Assembly (NCBI GenBank): GCA_016869915.1
Contig: VGDA01000174.1
Span: 1-7,406 of the forward strand
Direction: 5' to 3'
DNA from: Alphaproteobacteria bacterium
GTDB taxonomy: Bacteria; Pseudomonadota; Alphaproteobacteria; CACIAM-22H2
DNA length: 7,406 nt
The number at the start of each line of letters is the position of its first letter. The first letter of the stretch is position 1. Both the position numbers and the translations under genes were made by a program. Shown in pieces: positions 1 through 5,350 of this stretch. The notes below the pieces were generated by a model. That model worked only from the letters and a program-made list of their open reading frames with translations, searched no databases and had not been told where the DNA came from.

Positions 1-1
1 C

Positions 2-463
2 GAGCGCGATGGGGGCTTCGCCGAGATCCGCGCGCCCTTCGACGGCACGGTCGGGAACCGCGCGGTGCAGCAGGGCGAATGGGTTCAGCCCGGCGCGCGG
101 CTGCTGTCGCTCGTCCCGGCGCAAGGCCTCTGGATCGACGCCAACTTCAAGGAGACGCAGCTCGGCAGGCTGCGGCCAGGCCAGCACGCGCGCATCGAGG
201 TCGACGCCCTGCCCGGCGCGCCGATCGACGGGTGGGTCGTCGCCCTGTCGCCCGCCTCCGGCGCGGTCTTCAGCCTGCTGCCGCCCGAGAACGCGACCGG
301 CAACTTCACCAAGATCGTCCAGCGCGTGCCGGTGCGCATCGCCGTGCCCGCCGACGCCGACGCGGCCGGGCTGCTGCGCCCGGGCCTGTCGGTCGTCGTG
401 CGCATCGACACGCGCGATCCCGGCGACGGGCGCGCATCCGGCGCGGCGGTTGCGCGCCGATGA
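2..463 (+). CDS. emrA: EmrA/HlyD-family membrane-fusion subunit of a multidrug efflux pump, C-terminal part (5' end outside window)
   Basis: This is the periplasmic adaptor of a two-part or tripartite efflux pump; it links an inner-membrane DHA2 transporter to the outer membrane. The open frame enters at the left edge without a start, leaving 153 visible codons. The visible part begins in the second half of the lipoyl/barrel-sandwich domain (APFDGTVGNRAVQQGEWVQPG) and continues into the beta-barrel domain. EmrA hallmarks are WIDANFKETQL, the FSLLPPENATGNFTK stretch and VQRVPVRI, which match the E. coli EmrA family closely as I remember it. A GTG at 65 could be mistaken for a start, but the frame is open and conserved upstream of it, so it is internal. 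The stop TGA (461-463) overlaps the ATG of the transporter gene, which implies translational coupling. Family assignment is firm; substrate is unknown. The symbol is by family analogy. Confidence 0.9.
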   Translation, partial: ERDGGFAEIRAPFDGTVGNRAVQQGEWVQPGARLLSLVPAQGLWIDANFKETQLGRLRPGQHARIEVDALPGAPIDGWVVALSPASGAVFSLLPPENATGNFTKIVQRVPVRIAVPADADAAGLLRPGLSVVVRIDTRDPGDGRASGAAVARR

Positions 464-2019
464 TCCCGGCCGGAGCCGCGACGGGGGCCGATGCAGGCAT
501 CCCGCCGCGCCGGCTCCTCGCCTTCCTCGCCATGGTCTTCGGGATGTTCATGGCGATCCTCGACATCCAGATCGTCTCGGCGTCGCTGACCGAGATCCAG
601 GCCGGGCTCGCCGCGAGCGCTGACGAGATCGCCTACGTGCAGACCAGCTACCTGATCGCGGAGGTCATCATGATCCCGCTCTCGGGGTTCCTGTCGCGCA
701 TCGTCTCCACGCGCTGGATGTTCACCTTCTCCGCGGGCGGCTTCACCATCGCCTCCTTCCTGTGCGGCACCGCGACCACGATCGAGGAGATGGTCCTCTG
801 GCGCGCGGTCCAGGGCTTCGTCGGCGGCGGGATGATCCCGACGACCTTCGCCGCGTCCTACGCGATGTTCCCGCTCTCGCAGCGCGCGCGGATCATGCCG
901 CTGATGGGCCTCGTCGTGCCCTTCGCGCCGACGATCGGGCCGACCGTCGGCGGCTGGCTCACCGAGATGTTCTCGTGGCACTGGCTGTTCTACGTGAACA
1001 TCGTGCCGGGGATCCTGGTCACGATCGCCGGCGCGCTGCTGATCGATCACGACCGGCCGAACTGGGCGCTGTTCCGCGACTTCGACTGGTGGGGCCTCGC
1101 CTCCATGGCGGTGTTCCTCGGCTCGCTCCAGTACGTGCTGGAGGAGGGTCCGCTGCGCGACTGGTTCGACAGCGAGGTCGTCACGGGCTTCGCGGCGCTC
1201 GCCGTCGCGGCGGGGCTGCTCTTCTTCGCGCGTGTGCTCTCGGCGACGGAGCCGATCGTCGACCTGCGCGCCTTCGCGGACCGCAACTTCGCGCTCGGCT
1301 CGATGTTCTCGCTCGTCATGGGGTTCGGCCTCTTCGGCCTGACCTACCTCTTCCCGCTCTACCTTGCGCGGGTGCGCGGCTTCACGCCGCTGATGATCGG
1401 CGAGACCATGTTCGTGACCGGTATCTGCATGCTGCTCTGCGCGCCGATCGCCAACCGCATCGTGTCCGTCGTCGATCCGCGGGTCATGCTCCTGCTGGGC
1501 TTCGGCGGATTCGCGGCGAGCACGTGGCAGATGGCATGGATCACGCGCGAATGGGAATTCTGGGAGCTCCTGCTGCCGCAGGTCCTGCGCGGCTGCTCGC
1601 TCATGTTCTGCATGATCCCGATCAACAACCTCGCGCTCGGCACGCTGCCGGTGGACCGGCTCAAGAACGCGGCGGGCCTCTACAACCTGATGCGCAACCT
1701 CGGCGGCGCGATCGGCCTCGCGCTGATCAACACGATGATCGGGACGCGCACCGACCTGCACTACGCGCGGCTGCGCGAGCACGTCACATGGAGCAGCGAC
1801 GCCGCGACCGAGGCCCTGGCGCGCCTCGGCGCGGGCCTCGCGCGCGGCTCGGTCGACGCCGAGGCGATCGCGCTCAGGCGCCTCGCGGAGCTTGCGCGGC
1901 GCGAGGCGCTGGTGATGAGCTTCGCCGACGTGTTCCTGGTGCTGACCTCCGTCATCGGCCTGCTGATCCTGCTGGTGGCGTTCATGGAGAGGCCCCTGCC
2001 GCCGACGCGGCGTTCCTGA
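460..2019 (+). CDS. emrB: DHA2-family (EmrB/QacA) 14-TM drug:H+ antiporter
   Basis: This is the inner-membrane pump of the major facilitator superfamily, partner of the adaptor encoded immediately upstream; it expels small molecules using the proton gradient. The 519 aa product has the usual DHA2 length. TM1 (about residues 19-45) carries the LDIQIVSASL motif with Asp35, equivalent to the LDxTIVNVALP motif of the family. WRAVQGFVGGGMIP follows in the TM4 region. Motif C, the antiporter signature, is at residues 156-165 (APTIGPTVGG), followed by SWHWLFYVNIVPG as in EmrB. Many further hydrophobic segments continue to the C-terminus (last TM about residues 487-508), consistent with 14 TMs. The ATG at 460 is chosen because it overlaps the adaptor stop (ATGA) and leaves a short cytoplasmic N-terminus before TM1; no clear Shine-Dalgarno is visible, consistent with coupled translation. 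Substrate cannot be read from sequence; the co-transcribed ligase and CMD protein hint at an organic or aromatic acid. Confidence 0.93.
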   Translation: MIPAGAATGADAGIPPRRLLAFLAMVFGMFMAILDIQIVSASLTEIQAGLAASADEIAYVQTSYLIAEVIMIPLSGFLSRIVSTRWMFTFSAGGFTIASFLCGTATTIEEMVLWRAVQGFVGGGMIPTTFAASYAMFPLSQRARIMPLMGLVVPFAPTIGPTVGGWLTEMFSWHWLFYVNIVPGILVTIAGALLIDHDRPNWALFRDFDWWGLASMAVFLGSLQYVLEEGPLRDWFDSEVVTGFAALAVAAGLLFFARVLSATEPIVDLRAFADRNFALGSMFSLVMGFGLFGLTYLFPLYLARVRGFTPLMIGETMFVTGICMLLCAPIANRIVSVVDPRVMLLLGFGGFAASTWQMAWITREWEFWELLLPQVLRGCSLMFCMIPINNLALGTLPVDRLKNAAGLYNLMRNLGGAIGLALINTMIGTRTDLHYARLREHVTWSSDAATEALARLGAGLARGSVDAEAIALRRLAELARREALVMSFADVFLVLTSVIGLLILLVAFMERPLPPTRRS

Positions 2020-2042
2020 GGGGCGGGGATCGCGGAAGACGG

Positions 2043-2047
2043 GGAGG
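2043..2047 (+). promoter_or_regulatory. Ribosome binding site of the CMD-family gene
   Basis: GGAGG lies 5 nt before the ATG at 2053. It supports that ATG over an out-of-frame ATG at 2048. The 33-nt gap after the transporter stop shows neither a terminator hairpin nor a convincing promoter, so the gene probably belongs to the efflux operon. Confidence 0.7.
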
Positions 2048-2052
2048 ATGGA

Positions 2053-2448
2053 ATGGACGAGCGGGACTACGAACGCGGCCTTGCGAAGCGCAAGGCCGTG
2101 CTGGGCGATGCATATGTCGAGAAGGCGCTCGCCTCGGCGGACGATTTCTCGCGCCCGCTGCAGGACCTCGTGACCTCCTTCGCCTGGGGCCAGGTCTGGA
2201 CGCGCGAGGAACTGCCGCCGCGCACGCGCAGCCTCGTCAACCTCGCGATGCTCGCGGCGCTCAACCGCCCGCACGAGCTGCGGATCCACCTGCGCGGCGC
2301 CGTGAACAACGGCTGCACGAACGACGAGATCCGCGAGGTGCTGCTGCAGACGGCCGTCTATTGCGGCTTCCCTGCCGCGATCGACGCATTCCGCGCCGCG
2401 CGCGAGGTGCTCGTCGAGCTCGGACGGCTGCCGCCGCAGAAGGGATGA
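2053..2448 (+). CDS. Carboxymuconolactone decarboxylase (CMD/PcaC-like) family protein
   Basis: This is a small all-helical protein of the CMD superfamily, which includes 4-carboxymuconolactone decarboxylase (PcaC, beta-ketoadipate pathway) and AhpD-like peroxidase partners. The 131 aa length equals that of PcaC-type members. The conserved core is seen as RTRSLVNLAML (58-67), HELRIHLRGAVNNGC (74-88), EIREVLLQTAVYCGFPAA (92-109) and a final helix DAFRAAREVL. The two cysteines, C88 and C104, are 16 residues apart, so there is no AhpD CxxC redox pair; this argues for a decarboxylase or lactone-type role rather than thiol peroxidase chemistry. Other beta-ketoadipate genes are absent from the window, so true PcaC activity is not established and the symbol is left blank. 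It starts after a good SD 33 nt downstream of the pump gene and its TGA overlaps the ligase start. The pairing suggests that it and the ligase act on related substrates. Confidence 0.88.
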   Translation: MDERDYERGLAKRKAVLGDAYVEKALASADDFSRPLQDLVTSFAWGQVWTREELPPRTRSLVNLAMLAALNRPHELRIHLRGAVNNGCTNDEIREVLLQTAVYCGFPAAIDAFRAAREVLVELGRLPPQKG

Positions 2449-2453
2449 GCGTG
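2440..2453 (+). promoter_or_regulatory. Start region of the ligase gene: SD abutting ATG, alternative GTG start
   Basis: AAGGG (2440-2444) directly precedes the ATG at 2445, which is too close for a standard ribosome binding site. The in-frame GTG at 2451 lies 6 nt after it. The real start may be 2451, removing two residues, or initiation at 2445 may rely on reinitiation from the overlapping TGA at 2446-2448. Confidence 0.4.
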
Positions 2454-4037
2454 GACGCGCCTGCGCTGCTCCGGCCCGTCGAGGTCCTGTCGCGCTACGG
2501 CGCGCACGCGGCGACGCTCGACGCCGCGCTCGACGCGCGCGTGGCCGCCGGAGCGGGGCGCGCCTTCCTCGTCGAGGGCGGGCGCGAGACGTCCTATGGC
2601 GGCTTCGCCATGCGCGTCGCGGCGGCCGCGGCCCTGCTGCGCGACGCGGGCGTCGGGAAGGGCGATCGCGTCGCCGTGGTCTCCGCGACGGACGCGGCGA
2701 TGGTGACCGCGCTCTTCGCGACCTGCCGGCTCGGCGCCGTCTTCGTCCCGGTCAACCCGGACCTCAGGCCGCAGGAGGCCGCGCAGGTGGTCGCGCGAAG
2801 CCGGCCGCGCCTCGTCCTGCACGGGGCGGCGCAGGCGCCCCTCGCGCGCGAGTCGACGGCGGGCATGGCGACGACGCTGCTCGACATGGAAGCGGCCTTC
2901 GCCGGGCTCGACGCGACGCCGGGGCTTCCCGCCGGCCATCCGCGGCCCGGCCCGGAGGATACGTGCCTCGTGCTCTTCACCTCCGGCACGACCGGCGTGC
3001 CGAAGGGCGTCATGCATGCGCATCGCAGCTTCGTCGTCGCCGGCGAGGGCTTCGTCGAGCGGCAATGGCTCCAGCCCGGCGACCGCATGCTGTGCATCCT
3101 GCCGATGTTCCACGTGAACGCGCTGTTCTACTCGCTGGGCGGCGCGCTGGCGGCAGGCGCGACGCTCGTGCTCGGCGGCAGGTTCAGCGCCTCGCGCTTC
3201 TGGCCGCTGGTCGCCGCGAGCGGCGCGACGCAGGTCAACATGCTGGGCTCGATCGGCAAGATCCTCGCGCTGCGCCCGCGCGCCGAGTTCGTGGCCCGCC
3301 ACGCGCTCGACCGCGTCTACTGCGTGCCGATGCCATTCGACGTGCAGCGGGTCTTCCGCGAGGAGTTCGGCGTGCGCTGGATCGCGGAGGGCTACGGCAT
3401 GTCGGAGGTCCCGGGGATCCTCGCGCAGCCCTACGGCACGGAGCCGATGGCCGGGACGATGGGCCGCGTGTGCCGCCATCCCGACGGCCGGGCCTTCGGC
3501 GAATTGCGCGTCATCGACGAGGACGGGCGCGCCGTCGCGCCGGGTGAGGCGGGGACGCTGCTGGTGCGCACCGAGCTCGCGATGCAAGGCTATTTCGAGG
3601 CGCCGGAGCAGACGCGCGACGTCTTCCGCGACGCCTTCTTCGTGACCGGCGACCGCGTGCGCGAGGTCTCGCCCGGGACCTATGCCTTCGTCGCGCGCGA
3701 CAAGGACATGATCCGCCGGCGGGGCGAGAACGTCGCCGCCGCGGAGATCGACCAGGCCGCGCTGTCCTGCCCCGATGTCGGCGAGGCCGCCGCCGTCGCG
3801 GTGCCGTCGGAGCTTGGCGAGGACGACATCCTGCTCGCAGTCGTGCCGCGCGCCGGCGCGACGCTCTCGGCGGAGGCGGTGCACGCGCAGCTGCGCGCGC
3901 GCCTCGCGCCGGCGAAGCTGCCGCGCTACGTGGCGGTCGTCGACGAGGTGCCCTACGGGCCGACCCAGCGCGTGCTGCGGTTCAAGCTGGCGCAGGACGC
4001 GGCGCTGCGGGCGAAGGCGCGCGACTTCGGCGGCTGA
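2445..4037 (+). CDS. AMP-forming acyl-CoA synthetase/ligase (ANL superfamily; CaiC-like class)
   Basis: This enzyme would activate a carboxylic acid with ATP to an acyl-adenylate and then transfer it to CoA. The 530 aa product has the full two-domain layout. The P-loop TSGTTGVPKG is at residues 179-188, the A5 motif YGMSE at 317-321, the ribose-binding TGD at 401-403 (D403), and the hinge/A8 region ARDKD...RRRGENV at 417-430. In the C-terminal A10 motif (YGPTQRVLRFKL, 504-515) the usual catalytic Lys of the xGKxxR consensus is Arg509, giving the TxRVxKxxL-like form that I recall from carnitine/crotonobetaine-type ligases. The substrate is not predictable; short-chain, carnitine-like or aryl acids are all possible. 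The ATG at 2445 overlaps the upstream stop (ATGA), but the SD-like AAGGG (2440-2444) abuts it. An in-frame GTG at 2451 would sit at a normal 6-nt spacing, so the start may be two codons later. The stop is only 14 nt from the convergent epimerase gene. Confidence 0.92.
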   Translation: MSVDAPALLRPVEVLSRYGAHAATLDAALDARVAAGAGRAFLVEGGRETSYGGFAMRVAAAAALLRDAGVGKGDRVAVVSATDAAMVTALFATCRLGAVFVPVNPDLRPQEAAQVVARSRPRLVLHGAAQAPLARESTAGMATTLLDMEAAFAGLDATPGLPAGHPRPGPEDTCLVLFTSGTTGVPKGVMHAHRSFVVAGEGFVERQWLQPGDRMLCILPMFHVNALFYSLGGALAAGATLVLGGRFSASRFWPLVAASGATQVNMLGSIGKILALRPRAEFVARHALDRVYCVPMPFDVQRVFREEFGVRWIAEGYGMSEVPGILAQPYGTEPMAGTMGRVCRHPDGRAFGELRVIDEDGRAVAPGEAGTLLVRTELAMQGYFEAPEQTRDVFRDAFFVTGDRVREVSPGTYAFVARDKDMIRRRGENVAAAEIDQAALSCPDVGEAAAVAVPSELGEDDILLAVVPRAGATLSAEAVHAQLRARLAPAKLPRYVAVVDEVPYGPTQRVLRFKLAQDAALRAKARDFGG

Positions 4038-4051
4038 GCCGGCGCGGCCCC

Positions 4052-4942
4052 TCAGGCCCGCATGACGGCGAAGCGCATCTCGCCCTGCAGCGTCTCGCCG
4101 GGCGCGAGCACGCGCAGGCCGCTCTCCGTGCCGGGGTGGTTGAAGGCGTCGGTGTCGTGGCTCACCGGCTCGACGGCGAAGAAGGGCTGGCCCGGCGACA
4201 CGAAGACGACCAGCCTGCCGAAGATCGCGGAGGCGGAGATCTCGAGCGCGAGCCGCTCCGACGGCCACTCGATGCGCGCCGGCCTCGTCCAGCCGACGAA
4301 GACCGCGTCGAGGTCGACGCGGTCGACCTCGCGCCCCGCGGAGAAGTCGAACCGCGCCGGGACGGGAACGCGCCGCAGCGGGAACCTGGCCTCGTCGCCC
4401 TCCCACATCTCGCCAAGCCCGACGCGCAGCCGCGCATCTGCGCTGCGCCGGAAATAGGGATGGTGGCCGAGGCCCGCGGGCATGTCGCCATCGCCCGTGT
4501 TCGTGATCGCCATCCACAGCGTCGCGCCGGCGCCATCGAGGGCGAAGCCCTGGCGCGCCTCGCAGGCGAAGGGCCAGAAGCCGTCCGGCGCGTGTCGATT
4601 CACGAGCATCGCCGCGGAGGGGCTCTCGTCCTCCACCGTCCAGGGCCGGCGCCAGCCATTGCCATGGATGGCGTGGTCGCCGCCCAGCGTGTCGCGGGCG
4701 AGTTCTATCGTCCGTCCCTCCCACGCGAAGCGCGCACCGCGCACGCGGTTCGAATAGGGGACCAGCGGCCAGCTCGCCGCGCCGCGCGGGTTGCCGGCGC
4801 GCAGCAGCGCGCGATCGGTCGCGCGCATCAGCGGCGTGTCGTCGTGCCAGAGGCCGACGATCGTGCCGCCGGCGGCGGGGCAGAGCTCGAGGCGCAGCGC
4901 GCCTGCGCGCAGGACGAGGGCTTCGGGCGACGGGATGGACAT
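4052..4942 (-). CDS. Aldose 1-epimerase (mutarotase) family protein
   Basis: This is a galactose-mutarotase-like beta-sandwich enzyme that interconverts alpha and beta anomers of an aldose in the cytoplasm. The 296 aa length is normal. Expected active-site elements are in order: YSNRVRGARF (63-72) with its conserved arginines, HAIHGNGW (90-97) with His93 as likely general-acid/binding residue, GLGHHPYF (157-164) with the second His, and EPVSHDTDAFNHP (258-270) with Glu258 as the likely catalytic base. No signal peptide is evident. The ATG at 4942 is preceded by AGGA on this strand (4953-4950, 7 nt spacing). It is divergent from the sulfo-lyase operon and convergent with the ligase gene, so it is its own transcription unit. 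The sugar substrate is unknown. E. coli YihR, of this family, is a sulfoquinovose mutarotase, so the neighbouring sulfolactate genes make a sulfo-sugar role conceivable; this is inference only. Confidence 0.92.
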   Translation of the reverse strand: MSIPSPEALVLRAGALRLELCPAAGGTIVGLWHDDTPLMRATDRALLRAGNPRGAASWPLVPYSNRVRGARFAWEGRTIELARDTLGGDHAIHGNGWRRPWTVEDESPSAAMLVNRHAPDGFWPFACEARQGFALDGAGATLWMAITNTGDGDMPAGLGHHPYFRRSADARLRVGLGEMWEGDEARFPLRRVPVPARFDFSAGREVDRVDLDAVFVGWTRPARIEWPSERLALEISASAIFGRLVVFVSPGQPFFAVEPVSHDTDAFNHPGTESGLRVLAPGETLQGEMRFAVMRA

Positions 4943-4948
4943 CGCGCG

Positions 4949-4954
4949 ATCCTA
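4949..4954 (-). promoter_or_regulatory. Possible -10 element or SD of the epimerase gene
   Basis: On the minus strand this reads TAGGAT and ends 6 nt before the ATG. As a -10 box it would place the transcription start at or next to the start codon (a leaderless mRNA), but no good -35 is seen 17 nt upstream (GCCCCC). The same bases contain AGGA at 7 nt spacing, so they may simply be the ribosome binding site. Confidence 0.25.
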
Positions 4955-4984
4955 GCGCGCGCGCCGCCGCGGGGGGCGGTTTCG

Positions 4985-5013
4985 TTGACCACGCGGCGCC
5001 ACGAACCTAGGGT
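4985..5013 (+). promoter_or_regulatory. Candidate sigma70 promoter for the suyAB-exporter operon
   Basis: TTGACC (4985-4990) matches five of six bases of the -35 consensus. Exactly 17 nt later is TAGGGT (5008-5013), which keeps the T1, A2 and T6 of the -10 consensus. The predicted transcription start is about 5020, leaving a leader of about 40 nt before suyA. The -10 is weak, which is usual in GC-rich genomes. Confidence 0.5.
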
Positions 5014-5022
5014 GCATGACGA

Positions 5023-5040
5023 GCGGCCCGCCAGGGCCGC
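5023..5040 (+). repeat. 7-bp inverted repeat in the suyA leader
   Basis: GCGGCCC (5023-5029) and GGGCCGC (5034-5040) are perfect complements around a GCCA loop. It begins only a few bases after the predicted transcription start and ends 11 nt before the Shine-Dalgarno. It could be an operator half-site pair next to +1 or a 5'-terminal hairpin stabilising the mRNA. In such GC-rich DNA a chance occurrence is possible. Confidence 0.4.
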
Positions 5041-5051
5041 GCCACGCGCGC

Positions 5052-5057
5052 GAGGAG
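5052..5057 (+). promoter_or_regulatory. Ribosome binding site of suyA
   Basis: GAGGAG lies 4 nt before the ATG at 5062 and fixes that start; the resulting protein begins exactly where the SAF domain is expected. Confidence 0.7.
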
Positions 5058-5061
5058 CGAC

Positions 5062-5349
5062 ATGCCGACAACGCATTTCATCGTGCACGACAAGGCCGAC
5101 AATGTCGGCGTGGTCGTGGTCGAGGACGTCAAGCCGGGCCAGAGGCTCACCGGCTGGGTGATGGAGGGGGATGGCACCATCGTCGTGAAGGCGCTCGACG
5201 CGGTCCCGCTCGGCCACAAGATCGCGCTGCGCGACCTGAAGAAGGGCGACACGGTCTTCAAGTACGGCCACGACATCGGCAAGGTCGTGGACCCGGCCGG
5301 CAAGGGCCGGCACGTGCACGTGCACAACATCAAGACGAAGAGGTGGTGA
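5062..5349 (+). CDS. suyA: (2R)-sulfolactate sulfo-lyase subunit alpha (SAF-domain small subunit, UxaA N-terminal family)
   Basis: This is the small subunit of a UxaA-family lyase. With SuyB it would cleave (R)-3-sulfolactate to pyruvate and sulfite in the cytoplasm. The 95 aa product is a single SAF domain, equivalent to the N-terminal part of E. coli altronate dehydratase UxaA. The family elements GHKIALRDLKKGDTVFKYG (51-69) with IG at 72-73, and the ending HVHVHNIKTKRW (84-95), are clear; UxaA has HVHAHNTRT at the same place. The VGVVVVEDVKPGQ and LTGWVM segments (15-34) fit the SuyA branch as I remember it. The stop is 1 nt from the start of suyB, so the two are coupled. The main alternative is a small subunit of an altronate/galactarate-type sugar-acid dehydratase. 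The SuyA reading rests on the partner sequence and the downstream TauE/SafE exporter gene. Confidence 0.75.
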   Translation: MPTTHFIVHDKADNVGVVVVEDVKPGQRLTGWVMEGDGTIVVKALDAVPLGHKIALRDLKKGDTVFKYGHDIGKVVDPAGKGRHVHVHNIKTKRW

Positions 5350-5350
5350 G

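Larger units (their letters stand above)
4943..5061. promoter_or_regulatory. Divergent intergenic control region between epimerase and suyA
   Basis: These 119 nt are the only sizeable non-coding stretch in the window. They contain a GC-only tract (about 4954-4979), a sigma70-like promoter facing right, a 7-bp inverted repeat just downstream of it, and the suyA ribosome binding site. An operator for a pathway regulator would be expected here, but no regulator gene lies in the window. Confidence 0.6.

Noticed and set aside
79..459. Upstream extension of the transporter frame over the EmrA region
   Set aside because: It lies in a different frame from the well-conserved EmrA sequence and encodes Arg-rich noise; the ATGA overlap at 460 marks the true start.
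85..2289. Long minus-strand open frame of 734 codons opposite the pump genes
   Set aside because: It is antisense to clear EmrA, EmrB and CMD-family genes. Its composition (runs of R, E, H, D, A) is typical of GC-rich antisense frames, with no recognisable domain.
762..2444. Upstream in-frame extension of the ligase frame (open from 762)
   Set aside because: The translated extension is Arg/Ala-rich without domains and overlaps the transporter and CMD genes. The real protein begins around 2445-2451, where ligase homology starts.
2053..2448. AhpD-type alkylhydroperoxidase function for the CMD-family protein
   Set aside because: The defining CxxC pair is absent; the two cysteines (88 and 104) are 16 residues apart.
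2358..4724. Minus-strand open frame of 788 codons opposite the ligase and overlapping the epimerase in another frame
   Set aside because: It is low-complexity Arg/Ala/His-rich and opposes a ligase with all family motifs; the epimerase is in a different frame and has intact catalytic motifs.
4954..4979. GC-only tract as a possible Z-DNA or repeat element
   Set aside because: Short alternating GC runs are common in DNA of this composition and there is no repeated unit.
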